Positions 40,381-50,765 of a DNA stretch of 64,000 bases are shown here, one piece after another. Made by a program: the position numbers and the translations under genes. A model generated the notes under the pieces. The model was given only the letters and a program-made list of their open reading frames with translations. It ran no database searches and was not told the DNA's origin. Each line of letters starts with the position of its first letter. Position 1 is the stretch's first letter. The stretch is from contig CM056565.1 of NCBI GenBank assembly GCA_029721515.1, forward strand, positions 12,960,742 to 13,024,741, given 5' to 3'. This DNA comes from Synanceia verrucosa (Eukaryota; Chordata; Actinopteri; Perciformes; Synanceiidae).

Positions 40381-40390
40381 CCTCTGGAGA
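40381..40390. promoter_or_regulatory. Olf/EBF-like CCTCTGGAGA upstream of OR1
   Basis: The near-palindrome lies about 255 bp before the OR1 ATG, just upstream of a GGTATAATG and the presumed noncoding exon. The CTCTGGAGA core recurs upstream of all four ORs. The EBF consensus is TCCCNNGGGA, so this is a two-mismatch-type variant and its function is inferred. Confidence 0.4.
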
Positions 40391-40636
40391 TTGATGAAGA
40401 GGGTATAATGTTTACTGTACACAGATCAGAGTGCAGACACTCAATGGCTGCTGTTGGACTCAGTATCGTATGAAGCCACTTTGTGTGATCAACAGAGCAG
40501 GTGAGCCAAAGTAATCTGTAATCTACTGCTCAGATTTCAAGTGTCCATTTGTTGTGTGATTGGAAAGGTCAGTAATCAGGTGTATTTTTTTCAGGGCTTT
40601 AAGGCACCACAGTCCTCCAGCCTGTGGAGTTAAAGC

Positions 40637-41599
40637 ATGACTTCTCTCAGGAGTGTTTCAAACAACTCTGTCATCATTCATCCTCCAGGCTTCTACATCA
40701 TTGGATTTGAGAAATTTCCCTTCATCAGTGTCTACTTCATCTTTCTAACATTTGTTTATGTGGTCACAATAGTGTTCAATTTTTTACTGATCTACATAAT
40801 TGTCAGTAACCACTGCTTACACACTCCAAAATTTCTGGCTGTGGTCAACCTGGCAGTAATTGATGTGATCCTAAACACATGCACTATTCCCAGCATGATT
40901 AAGACATTTCTTGTTAAAGATAACTTTGTTCCATTTAACCTCTGTCTGCTACAAATGTTTGTCTATTATTTGTCTGTTTCTATGGAGTCATATGCACTCG
41001 CTATACTTGCCTACGACAGGTTGATTGCAATATGTTTCCCTCTGCGTCAGAACGTATTCAACACGTTGCCAGTCATGGTTAGCATTGTGTGTGTGATGTG
41101 GGTTTACAGTGTGGGTAGAATAGCATATAGCACAACGATCATGACCCGTCTGTCTTTTTGCAGTTCTGTCAGAGTGTTCAGTTATTTCTGTGACTATGCG
41201 CCTGTGTTTAGACTCGCCTGTAATGATAACACATTGCAGTGGTCAGTAGCTTCAGCTGCAAGTATGGTCAATATCATCGTCCCTTTTACTTTTATTCTTC
41301 TGTCTTATGTCAGCATCCTGATCACTGTGTTCAAGATGAAATCAGTGAGCAGCAGGACGAAAGCTCTCGCCACTTGCATTGAGCACATAGTCCTTGTTGC
41401 TATATTTTACCTTCCTATATTCAGCATATTTTTACTGGGGCTTTTTGTGCGATCCATTGATCCGGACCAGCGTGTGCTGAGCCTGTCTCTGGCCTCCTGC
41501 ATCCCACCCTGCATCAATCCTATTGTTTATTCTCTGCAAACCAAAGAGATTAAAATCAGAGCCCTGGATCTGATCCAAAGAATGAAAACAAGCCCATGA
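40637..41599 (+). CDS. olfactory receptor OR1 (teleost type-1 OR)
   Basis: A seven-helix odorant receptor expected in the cilia of olfactory neurons; the ligand is unknown. The 320-aa ORF is intact. Visible OR marks: N-terminal sequon NNS at 9-11, C103 for the conserved disulfide, the DRY-region motif AYDRLIAIC at 125-133, the second extracellular loop with C175, C185 and C195, the TM6 motif KALATCIEH at 242-250, and NPIVY at 294-298. A noncoding exon probably ends at 40500 (CAG before GTGAGC), with an acceptor TTTTTTTCAG at 40594, so the ATG lies 42 bp into exon 2. AATAAA at 41767 may end the transcript. OR4 is its near-identical duplicate (six residues differ). I could not assign the fish OR subgroup with certainty. 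Confidence 0.93.
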   Translation: MTSLRSVSNNSVIIHPPGFYIIGFEKFPFISVYFIFLTFVYVVTIVFNFLLIYIIVSNHCLHTPKFLAVVNLAVIDVILNTCTIPSMIKTFLVKDNFVPFNLCLLQMFVYYLSVSMESYALAILAYDRLIAICFPLRQNVFNTLPVMVSIVCVMWVYSVGRIAYSTTIMTRLSFCSSVRVFSYFCDYAPVFRLACNDNTLQWSVASAASMVNIIVPFTFILLSYVSILITVFKMKSVSSRTKALATCIEHIVLVAIFYLPIFSIFLLGLFVRSIDPDQRVLSLSLASCIPPCINPIVYSLQTKEIKIRALDLIQRMKTSP

Positions 41600-42022
41600 C
41601 AGTTTTTCTAACTTTTCTTTTTCTGTGGATGGTTTTAAAACTCAACAGTCAATGTGTGGCTCCATTTTACTTATCTGTCACAGAGAATAGTTTCCACACA
41701 GCTTTAATTGTTTCATAATTTCTTGATTACTAAAAACATAAATGCAAAAATAAATGTGCATTCTAAAATAAAATTCAGTTTCTAGATTTGTCTGTCGAGG
41801 AAATTAATATTATTCTTTGTATATTTTATTCTGAGAGTGAGGCAGCTCTACTCTACAGCAGCTCACATTGGAAGGCAACAGACAAAAAAAAACTACTGGA
41901 AATAGACAGTTTTCATCCATTGACCAGAGGACAACAAAATTTTTGTGGCATTTCTAACATTGTTAACACATTTGTGACTCAGATCAAGCATTTACCGCTA
42001 TATATGTAAAAGAAAACAACAT

Positions 42023-42505
42023 GTCTACCAATTGGACCTTATTTCTGGGATAAAATACTGTCATTTACTCACCCATTTCACTTTTGAGTCTTTTGGAGTA
42101 TATCTGACGATTTTGGACTTGATGATATCCATTTAACAGGAGTGAATGGGGCACAGAAATGCAGCCAGTAAATGACACAAACTTGACCATTTCTCAAATA
42201 GCAGACGTTTAATAAGATGGGCTACACTATTAATAGTCTCATTTGAGTCTGGTTGTGTCTGTGACTTGAGAAAATTCAATCTGTAAACAGACTCTACTTC
42301 CTGTATATCATAGGAACCCTAGTGCCCACCTATGTGTCCTTCACAGTGCCTGAACAAAAATACTTATTTGTGATGTCGTCACATACGCATACATTATTTG
42401 TTTCAGTTGTTGTTTAGTTGTTGAGTGCATTTGTCTGCCCCTTCACTCCTGTTAAATGGATAAGGCCCAATCTGAAAAAACAAAAAATGTGACGGCACTT
42501 CCCCT
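42023..42505. mobile_element. MITE-like element with internal inverted repeat
   Basis: The outer ends ATTGGACCTTAT and ATAAGGCCCAAT are inverted copies with one mismatch. Inside, TATCCATTTAACAGGAGTGA (about 42127-42146) has its complement at about 42436-42464. It begins where duplication homology stops, and no transposase is present. Confidence 0.5.
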
Positions 42506-42710
42506 TAAAGGGTACTTAGATTAGATTAGATTATCCTTTATTGGTCCCACAAATGGGGGAATTTGCATTGTTACAGCTGCAAAGTGGAGAGTGAAACAGT
42601 ACAACAAAGGCTAATAAAAATAAAAATAAGAACAACAGTAGAAAACAAGAATCATCATACATATAACATTAGTGAATAAAATAAGTGGAAAACTTACAAA
42701 TGTATTTATT
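42506..42710 (-). mobile_element. retroposon 3'-tail fragment with GATTA repeats
   Basis: A short (GATTA)n run is followed by TCCTTTATTGGTCCCACAAATGGGGG-type sequence. A second copy lies at 60588-60790, so the homology between OR1 and OR4 flanks resumes here. It resembles the 3' tail of a fish LINE or SINE read on the minus strand; the family is not identified. Confidence 0.45.
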
Positions 42711-43533
42711 GCAGCCCTCCAGTGAATTTCACAAACATCCATTAACTGTCAAACTGCTGTTTCTTGTACCTGTGGTTGCTTGACAAAGAGACAACTGAAA
42801 GATCTCTAAGCAGAAGCATGCAATAACAAAAGCTCATGTGGACAATCCTCTAGTTAAACAAAGTACATAACAATAATTCAGACAGTCTTATGGCTGAGAG
42901 AACATTGCGTGTGGTGATTAAAATGGAATTATTGTTGCAGAAAGAAACTTTTTACGTGTACTAAATTCAGACCACTGATACAACACTAAATGAAGAAAGT
43001 CCTCTGATGCCAGTGCTGTACAATTTTAGATATTGAAATTTAGATATTGTTTTATATTTTCTTCTATTTTGTCTCTGCACTCATGTTTGCTCTCATCATT
43101 TTGACTTCCTTAAGACATGCTATAGAGCCACCCAGTGGTTATACTTTGTACTTGTCGCCTGTGAGTTGTAGAGAGGGTTGTTTAACATGTATCAGCATTG
43201 TCTTCATTGTCTTCGTTTTTAGTATTTCACCATGAACAAACCTGAATGCCTTTAAACTTTTTGAACCTTCCTCCTTTGCTGGACTTTTGTCCCCGACCAA
43301 AGAGCACCTCAATTACACTTTACACTTGTACACATCTTTCTTTTTTGAAGTTTCCACACATTATCATTGAAATATGATTTATTCCATATTCAATCATACG
43401 TTGTCTTTATTTTTTTCTGTATGCAGTTATGTAAACACTAACCAGATTCAAGTGAATAAAATGATAACAATTGTAAATATCACACAATTTATTTTCATCT
43501 TTTTATCTTAACTATTTTATCTGTAAATTTGCA
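42711..43533. other. intergenic DNA, nothing recognised
   Basis: AT-rich sequence between the retroposon tail and the tRNA-box retroposon. Only short unsupported ORFs are present. Confidence 0.4.
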
Positions 43534-43866
43534 AAGCACTGAGCTGGAGCAGATTAGCACTGTGGCCTCACAGCAAGAAGGTACCGGGTTCGATTCCGGG
43601 CCCGGGGCCTTTCTGTGTGGAGTTTGCATGTTCTCCCCATCTGCATGGCTTCCTCCCACCATCCAAAAACATGCATGTGGATTAGGTTAACTGGCTAATT
43701 TAAATTGTCCGTAGGTGTGAATGTGAGTGTGAGTGGTTGTCTGTCTCTATGTGTCCTGTGATGAACTGGAGACTTGTCCAGGGTGCACCCACCCTAAGAC
43801 AGCTGGGATAGGCTCCAGCCCCCTGCGACCCTATGAGAGGATAAGCAGTAGAAAATGGATGGATGG
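43534..43866 (+). mobile_element. teleost tRNA-box-containing retroposon, copy A
   Basis: It contains GGTTCGATTCC (43587-43597, a Pol III B-box match), then GTGTGGAGTTTGCATGTTCT, TAGGTGTGAATGTGAGTGTG, CTGGGATAGGCTCCAGCCCC and a terminal (GGAT)n. This pattern is among the commonest dispersed repeats in ray-finned fish. A second copy in the opposite direction is at 52024. Confidence 0.85.
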
Positions 43867-44247
43867 GTGAGGTGGAGCAGCACTTCTAATTTCGTTGCAT
43901 TCACTGAAATTCAATGACAATAAAGGCTTTAGATTTTGATTTGATCGATTTATAGTTACAGTATAGGCAGAGTCACAAAAGGGTATAAATAATAATAACC
44001 TTCAGTAAATTGAGTTTAAAGCCTGAATGAAAGTTAGTGTTTGTAAGCCCTTTCAGAGCATTATTAGTAGAAATAGTGGGTTAGCAATTAAATGTGCTAT
44101 TAAAGTCCAACAAAAGACATTTGGTGGAGTGTCAAGGCAACAACTTTAGAGTTTCTCGTGTGGTCAAGCAGGTCTACGTAGAATAAAATGACAGCTTCAC
44201 ACTAATTTCCTTCCATTCTTAATTGTTTTCATTCCTAACAGGTGCAA

Positions 44248-44385
44248 CTGAGATTAATTAGTCTGAGAGCATACAGTAAAAAGACAAGGTCATTAACTTC
44301 TCTAGTGATGGCTGGGCTCATTAGAAATTTTGCTTTTGGCTCACCATGGACTGTTTAATCATAAATACATCCTCAGGGAACATTA
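44248..44385 (+). repeat. OR-region module M5 (shortened)
   Basis: CTGAGATTAATTAGTC, ACAGTAAAAAGACAAGGTCATTAAC, TAGTGATG, GGGCTCATTAGA and TCCTCAGGGAAC appear in the same order as M3, with the middle contracted. TCCTCAGGGA matches the EBF consensus TCCCNNGGGA at all but one base. It lies 1.1 kb upstream of the OR2 coding region. Confidence 0.6.
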
Positions 44386-45102
44386 TCCAACAAACAAATC
44401 ATTATCTGTGTTTCTCATTTTTTCCACTTTGTATAAACACACACTTCAAAACCACAAAATGCTCAGAATGATCTTACTTATTTTTCAAATGCCATTGTCA
44501 ATACAGAGATGATGGGCAATAATGACATACTACAACACTACATTTATTGAAAACAGTGTACTAAACACTGTCTGCTGTTGGTTCACAAGGGGTCATCAAA
44601 GTCACTGTGTGTAAAGGAGAAGATGGCATACTGAACTGGACAAAATGAAAAATAAAAGTTAGCTTCTTCCACTCTGTGACACAGAGACACTGACCAAGAG
44701 TACAAATAATTCAATATAATGGTTTCATGGATTTGTTCTGTGGTTGTTGTATTATATTATCATTACACAAAATGAAATATAAATGCAAGAATTTATACAT
44801 TTTTCAATTAGAATTATTATTTGTATTAGTATTTGTATTATTTGTATTAGTATTTGTATTTGTAGTATTTGCACGTATTTATCCATGACCTCTTCTTTTT
44901 CTTTCCTTGTTTTATTTAATTTGACTATGCTTGTGTGTATCTACAAATTATGAATCAAATAAAAAAAACAATCCTCTTGATTTAAATGAAGGACAAATTT
45001 AATGAAAAATAAATAACCTATAGCCCTACTCTCCAAGGATCAAATTAACTTCACTGATAGGGTATTGCATGTTGAGTCAGTATCAGTTGAAAGCTTGATT
45101 GA

Positions 45103-45112
45103 TCTCTGGAGA
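45103..45112. promoter_or_regulatory. Olf/EBF-like TCTCTGGAGA upstream of OR2
   Basis: TCTC-TG-GAGA is symmetric apart from the central dinucleotide and lies about 370 bp before the OR2 ATG. The preceding CTCCAAGGATCAAATTAA is also shared with the region upstream of OR3. Confidence 0.4.
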
Positions 45113-45473
45113 CTCATCAGAATAGTATGTATGGGACCATCCATAAGTCGGACATGGAGCTGTCTACATGCTGCTTTTAGAGTCAGCATCACAAGTTAGT
45201 GCTGAACGACTCTTCACAGTCAATCAGGTACATATTCAATGACTTAACGTACTTCAATGTGTGATTCAACTTATTGAGAATGTGTTTTGCTTAAACTGCT
45301 TAAACTGTTTGTGTGTTATTGGCTCGGCATCATGTGTATTGTTTCTATCAGCCTCAAATGGAGTTCATGCTCTAATGTACAATATGATATGATTTCCCTG
45401 CTTTTCAGACTGGAGAGCTTTAAAACACTGTGTACGTCAGGTCGTCCTCCAACACAGCCTTTGGAGTTAAACT

Positions 45474-46517
45474 ATGACTTCTTTCAAGACTGTTATAAAC
45501 AGCTCTGTCATCATTCATCCTCCAGGCTTCTACATCATTGGATTTGAGAAATTTTCCTTCATCAGTGTCTACTTCATCTTCCTAGCATTTGTTTATGTGG
45601 TCACAATAGTGTTCAATATTTTATTGATCTACATAATTGCCTTTAATCATTGTTTACACACTCCAAAATTTCTGGCTGTGGTCAACCTGGCAGTAATTGA
45701 TATGATCCTAAACACATGCACTATTCCCAGCATGATTAAGACATTCCTTGTAAAAGATAATTTCATTCCATTTAACTTGTGTTTGGTACAAATGTTTTTC
45801 TACTATACGTTTGGGATTTTGGAGTCATATGCACTCGCTATACTTGCCTACGACAGGTTGATCGTAATATGTTTCCCTCTGCATCACAATTCAGTCAACA
45901 CACTGCGGAGCATGTCTTGTATTGTTGGCCTGACTTGGTCATTTTCTGTGGGAGTAATCGTGTTTTCAACAGGTATCATGACTCGTCTGTCTTTTTGCAG
46001 TTCTGTCAGAGTGTTCAGTTATTTTTGTGACTATGCACCTGTGTTTAGACTCGCCTGTAATGATTACACATTGCAGTGGACAGTAGCTTTTGTTCTCACT
46101 CTTTTGCTCCTTGTAGGACCTTTTACTTTCATTCTTCTGTCTTATGTCAGCATCCTGGTGACTGTGTTCAGTATGAGATCTTTAGACAGTAGGGTGAAAG
46201 CTTTTGCCACTTGTATTGAGCATATCATCCTTGTTGCTGTATTCTACATCCCTCTTATTACAGTTTTCACTATTGGGTTTTACCTGCGTTTGATTGACCC
46301 GGACCAGCGTGTGCTGAGTCTGTCTCTGGCCTCCTGCATCCCACCCTGCATCAATCCTATTGTTTATTCTCTGCAAACCAAAGAGATCAAAATCAGAGCC
46401 CTGGCTCTGCTAAGAAAAAATATAATTGGCACAGACCAGCATGAGAGCAAAACTCAGAGGGTTACTAAAAAATACTTTTCAACTAAACCTGATTCCAAAC
46501 TAACCCTGACCAATTAA
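45474..46517 (+). CDS. olfactory receptor OR2 with a divergent C-terminal tail
   Basis: An intact 347-aa type-1 OR. The body matches OR1 and OR3 in all OR motifs (NSS sequon at 9-11, AYDRLIVICFPL, KAFATCIEH, NPIVYSLQTKEIK). After residue 312 its last 35 residues (beginning LRKNIIGTDQHESK) match neither sister, where the family ends about eight residues later in KTSP or KPSP. DNA homology to OR3 stops at the same point (about 46409), so the tail came from unrelated sequence. The presumed noncoding exon ends at 45227 (CAATCAG before GTACAT), and the acceptor CTTTTCAG is at 45408. Expected location is the cilia of olfactory neurons; the ligand is unknown. Confidence 0.92.
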   Translation: MTSFKTVINSSVIIHPPGFYIIGFEKFSFISVYFIFLAFVYVVTIVFNILLIYIIAFNHCLHTPKFLAVVNLAVIDMILNTCTIPSMIKTFLVKDNFIPFNLCLVQMFFYYTFGILESYALAILAYDRLIVICFPLHHNSVNTLRSMSCIVGLTWSFSVGVIVFSTGIMTRLSFCSSVRVFSYFCDYAPVFRLACNDYTLQWTVAFVLTLLLLVGPFTFILLSYVSILVTVFSMRSLDSRVKAFATCIEHIILVAVFYIPLITVFTIGFYLRLIDPDQRVLSLSLASCIPPCINPIVYSLQTKEIKIRALALLRKNIIGTDQHESKTQRVTKKYFSTKPDSKLTLTN

Positions 46518-47490
46518 CTCTGCTATGCATTTTACCTTAACCTTGCCTCGGCCCACAGGTTTTACCTGCAGAGACCATGATTCTAATAGGAGGCAAACAC
46601 TGAGGGAACACAAAGGGAAACAGACTTTGAAACAAGACTGACTTGCAACAAATGGTACAAATAATCTCTCTCACCAGTAATGCTTTACATGTTTGTTGTT
46701 CCATTTGGTCATCTTAATTCAGATTAAAGCCCACCATGCATAAACCAGCTCAGCCGGCCCTCACACACCACGTTTGTTAAATTGTATCTGCAGGTTTGTG
46801 TTCAGATGTGTGCTTTGTCTTCAAATATTTTGGATACCTTCCAAGATGTTGACAGTGAAAACAAATTTAATCACAATACTGAATTTGAACTTGATTTCCA
46901 AAGCTAGATTGCTTGAATGTTGTTGTTTGATGAAATGCTTCACTGGTTAAAACTACTGAATTATTAATTTATCAGGGTCAAATCAATGTATGCCAGAGGA
47001 CGCTTTCAGAGCAGCTAGTGACATGAAAAAAGTTAATGAAATTTCCTAGTTTTTTTCTCTTCAAAGGGGATATAGTTAAAGATTACTTCTATAAGTCATT
47101 GTTTTTTTTAAATCGCAGTCAAAATGTTTAAAATGAAAATAAACAGGATTACAACTGTAACTGTCTTTGTTCTTTTTTGGTCAAATTCATTTATCACATC
47201 ATGGTGAATGGTCTTTGTACTATCTGGGATAACAGGCCTACAGTCTATGTTTTTGTTATGTTAGCTTTTAGTTTCTAAATGTTAACAACCCAGAACACAT
47301 AGAGGTTTCCACATTTTTTTATGAGTAGGCCCACTTGAATACATAACAGCTTGTTTGTAACACACAAGCTTACAATGCGTGATGATGATGAGACACTAAT
47401 GTGTAGTTATATGAAACTAAATAAATAAAATTTCACTATGAATAATAAGCTCATTCATATACTCATCGATCCAAGAAATTACTTCACTGT
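46518..47490. other. intergenic DNA between OR2 and coa4
   Basis: No coding exon or recognisable mobile element. It probably contains the OR2 3' end. The right side approaches the coa4 promoter. Confidence 0.4.
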
Positions 47491-48746
47491 CCCTTGTTTC
47501 ACGTTAGGACGCAGAAGCGGATTGTGTGCATCGACGGACCTATTTTGCGGTGACACTTTGGTCCTCTGTTCAAATGTGTCCTCCGCAGCAGAGAACTTGT
47601 TTTGACTGAGTGTTTGGTTATGAGAAGTCCAGAGTTATTCAGGTTATGGAAATTTGATCTGAGTGTACCGAGGGATATATTCGCTGAAAGGTAATAAACA
47701 GGTGAGAACAATAATAAAAGGTTATTCTGTGTGAACACTTATGTGCTAACGTTAGCCTCGTTCTGGCTGGTGTCAGCTAACTAGCTAACGTCAAGGAGTG
47801 CATGGTGTCGTTAATGACCACAGTAAGCTAGTTTGACACCGACGAGTATTTTCTTGTCGTGAAAGTGTTCATAGCTTTACTGTACTTAAGTAAACGTAGC
47901 AAAACGACAATCTAACAATCCGTTAGAAGTAATAGTACTGTTTAAAAAGATCATTACCGTTTTGGAGATATTATTAGCAAAGTGTGCATATTGTTAAAAC
48001 CATCAAATCTAAAAGTACTCAAATTGTGCAAAGCCCTCAGATTTAGTGTGCGTTATTATTACTGCATTAACGTGTCAGCAATGGTCGAGGTGGAGGTCAT
48101 ATTATCGGCTCACACGGCATCATCATATGTTTAGAATGTAAACTCTAAATCCGCAGAGAGTGACGAACTCTACAGCAGCAGGGAAATGCTTTGCAGTAAA
48201 TAATGTGTTTCCTGTGAAACGTAGTGGAGTGGAAGAGTAGATTAGCGCAAAATGGAAGCACTCATTAAATACACATACCTGTTTACTTCCCACTTCTTCT
48301 GTTGCATAAAGCTAGAGAAACAAATGTTTGGGACAAATGACAGACTACAATTTGTCAAAGTCAAGTCAAAGTGCCATACAAGACAGAGTGGATTTGCCTC
48401 CCACAACAAACCAGAAAGACTCTTCATAGATGAGAAAATATGATTAAAGCATAATTTGCAAAAGAAAATGAAAGCAATAAGCGTCTAAATGGACCCTCTC
48501 ATGATTCTTGCTTCAAGAAATTGAGCTAAATTACTAGATCTTACAGTTTTAATTCAGAGATTAAGACAAAAACACTGCAAAGAGGTGTGAACAGTAAACT
48601 AAGGCTCACTGGAGAAACAGCTTAGGATGATTTGTTATTGTTCGTCAAGTTACTGTCACCTGTTGGCCGGTTATAATAATGTAACTAATGACATCACATG
48701 ATGTGCTCAGCAGGCCCGTTGAGTCGACACGGTGCACTTAAACAGG
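47491..48746 (+). promoter_or_regulatory. coa4: coa4 promoter, noncoding exon 1 and intron
   Basis: CpG-bearing sequence near 47500-47560 and GCTAACGTTAGC-type sequence near 47750 contrast with the AT-rich flanks and suggest a housekeeping promoter. A candidate donor GAAAG|GTAATA is at 47690, with acceptor candidates at 48711-48714 (CTCAG, CAG). The start site is not determined. The intron holds no other feature. Confidence 0.5.
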
Positions 48747-49019
48747 ATGGCATCCTCTTCACCCCATGACCGCAGCCGCAAGCATGACGATGAGGATGAC
48801 CCTGTTGAACGGATGATCTCTCGTACTGGTTGTGCTGAGCTACACTATGCTGTGCAGGAGTGCATGGCTGAACACCAGGACTGGCGCGTGTGCCAGGGCC
48901 ACGTCCAGACTTTCAAAGACTGCATGTCAAGTTATCAAATGGCACGGAAAGAACAGCTAATGAAGCAGCAGCTGCCGCCACCAACCTCTGCTGAGTCTGC
49001 ACCCAGCCGAAGACTGTAA
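48747..49019 (+). CDS. coa4: cytochrome c oxidase assembly factor 4, twin CX9C protein
   Basis: A small mitochondrial intermembrane-space protein (also called CHCHD8) needed for cytochrome c oxidase assembly and imported by the Mia40 disulfide relay. The 90-aa ORF has a charged N-terminus (DRSRKHDDEDDP) and two CX9C motifs, C29/C39 and C49/C59. The string ISRTGCAELHYAVQECM matches human ISRSGCAASHFAVQECM. I start at the ATG at 48747; the in-frame GTG 15 bases upstream is not an ATG. AATAAA at 49043-49048, 24 bases past the stop, is a good polyadenylation signal. Coding lies in one exon behind a 5' noncoding exon, as in human. It sits between OR2 and OR3 on the same strand, an odd place for a ubiquitous gene. 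Confidence 0.95.
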   Translation: MASSSPHDRSRKHDDEDDPVERMISRTGCAELHYAVQECMAEHQDWRVCQGHVQTFKDCMSSYQMARKEQLMKQQLPPPTSAESAPSRRL

Positions 49020-49560
49020 CTTATGTAATTATTGTTAATGAAAATAAAGTGTGAGCAGCTACTAAAAATCCTGACTTGGACTTTCAAGAGTGTGTGTTGT
49101 CCAGCCCAACCGATAAATGTGAATTATCAGTCAATAGAAGCTTATCACAGACATTTCAGTTTATATGTCTGATAAGTAACAAGAAAGAGGAGTAGAGAAA
49201 TGCAGAAGACGTTGAAGGTCATTTAGAATTGACATGTTTACAGTTTGTCCAACACAGAGCAATTTGAAGTCAATTTTTCTATTCTAAAATATCCTATCAC
49301 GACATATCTTGGTCACTACTGCATTGTTTTAAAAGAGATTGAAGAGATCTTTCAGGGATAAAAGTGTTTATGTTATGTCTATGATTAAAACATATATCAT
49401 TTTTAAACAAAAGTCAAATATGAATCTACAGAGTCCAGTATTGACTAGAAAAATGAAGTTATCAGGGAACATTACACAATACAAGAGTATTGTGCTCTCC
49501 ATGGATCAAATTAATATCATTAACAGGCTTCAACATTCTCGGTGTCAGCAGGAAGCTTCA

Positions 49561-49570
49561 TCTCTGGAGA
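49561..49570. promoter_or_regulatory. Olf/EBF-like TCTCTGGAGA upstream of OR3
   Basis: Identical to the OR2 motif, 239 bp before the OR3 ATG. The neighbouring CTCTCCATGGATCAAATTAA and a downstream GCATGCTGCTTTT block are shared with OR2, so the promoter is paralogous. Confidence 0.4.
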
Positions 49571-49799
49571 TCAACGAGGAAAGAATATCTTCCACTGTGA
49601 GGTCTGACATGCAGCTATATGCATGCTGCTTTTGCATCACAGAGTTAGTGTTGATCCAGGTAAGTGGTCTTATAACTGTATTTTAATTGTTCAGATCATT
49701 ATAATGATATGCATATGATGCAGACTTGCAATTTCCCCCTTTGTTAGACAGGAGAGATTTTAAGCAGCAGTCCTCCAACACAGCCTGTGGAGTTAAAAC

Positions 49800-50765
49800 A
49801 TGTCTTCTCTCAGGACTGTTTTACACAACAACTCTGTCATCATTCATCCTCCAGGCTTCTACATCATTGGATTTAAGACATTTCCCTTCATCAGTGTCTA
49901 CTTCATCTTTCTAGCATTTGTCTATATTGTCACAATGCTGTTCAATAGTTTGGTGATCTACATAATTGCCTTTAATCATTGTTTACACACTCCAAAATTT
50001 CTGGCTGTGGTCAACCTGGCAGTAATTGATATGATCCTAAACACATGCACTATTCCCAGCATGATTAAGACATTTCTTGTTAAAGATAACTTTGTTCCAT
50101 TTAACCTCTGTCTGCTACAAATGTGTGTCTATTATTTGGCTGTTTCTCTGGAGTCATATGCACTCGCTATACTTGCCTACGACAGGTTGATCGTAATATG
50201 TTTCCCTCTGCATCACAATTCAATCAACACACTGCGGAGCATGTCTTGTATTGTTGGCCTGACTTGGTCATTTGCTCTTGGAGTAACCACGTTTTCAACA
50301 GGTATCATGACTCGTCTGTCTTTTTGCAGTTCTGTCAGAGTGTTCAGTTACTTCTGTGACTATGCACCTGTGTTTAGACTCGCCTGTAATGATAACACAT
50401 TGCAGTGGTCAACTGCTTCTGTTATCAGTGTTTTGCTCCTTGTAGGACCTTTTACTTTCATTCTTCTGTCTTATGTCAGCATCCTGGTGACTGTGTTCAG
50501 TATGAGATCTTTAGACAGTAGGGTGAAAGCTTTTGCCACTTGTATTGAGCATATCATCCTTGTTGCTGTATTCTACATCCCTCTCATTACAATTTTCACT
50601 ATTGGGTTTTACCTGCGTTTGATTGACCCGGACCAGCGTGTGCTGAGCCTGTCTCTGGCCTCCTGCATCCCACCCTGCATCAATCCTATTGTTTATTCTC
50701 TGCAAACCAAAGAGATCAAAATCAGAGCCCTGGCTCTGGTCCATGGAATGAAACCAAGCCCATGA
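49800..50765 (+). CDS. olfactory receptor OR3 (mosaic of OR1- and OR2-like parts)
   Basis: An intact 321-aa type-1 OR with all expected marks (NNS sequon at 10-12, AYDRLIVICFPL, KAFATCIEH, NPIVY). About 49954-50071 is base-for-base OR2-like. About 50031-50124 is base-for-base OR1-like (encoding NFVPFNLCLLQM). About 50150-50272 is again OR2-like. The C-terminus ends KPSP as in OR1. The noncoding exon probably ends at 49659 (GATCCAG before GTAAGT), with its acceptor at 49747 (TTGTTAG). The coa4 gene lies 0.8 kb upstream. The ligand is unknown. Confidence 0.93.
   Translation: MSSLRTVLHNNSVIIHPPGFYIIGFKTFPFISVYFIFLAFVYIVTMLFNSLVIYIIAFNHCLHTPKFLAVVNLAVIDMILNTCTIPSMIKTFLVKDNFVPFNLCLLQMCVYYLAVSLESYALAILAYDRLIVICFPLHHNSINTLRSMSCIVGLTWSFALGVTTFSTGIMTRLSFCSSVRVFSYFCDYAPVFRLACNDNTLQWSTASVISVLLLVGPFTFILLSYVSILVTVFSMRSLDSRVKAFATCIEHIILVAVFYIPLITIFTIGFYLRLIDPDQRVLSLSLASCIPPCINPIVYSLQTKEIKIRALALVHGMKPSP

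Larger units (their letters stand above)
37765..42022 (+). repeat. segmental duplication copy 1 (contains OR1)
   Basis: This is collinear and nearly identical with 55300-60424. The left homology begins at GTGCCAAAGCxGCAAGC just after a TA microsatellite in both copies. The right homology ends at AAAGAAAACAACATGT. Copy 1 has about 110 bp (about 37794-37903) absent from copy 2, and lacks the 928-bp TTAA element and about 85 bp next to it. Confidence 0.9.

Noticed and set aside
48732..48746. Five-codon upstream extension of coa4
   Set aside because: It begins at GTG, not ATG; the first ATG is at 48747 and matches the family's length.
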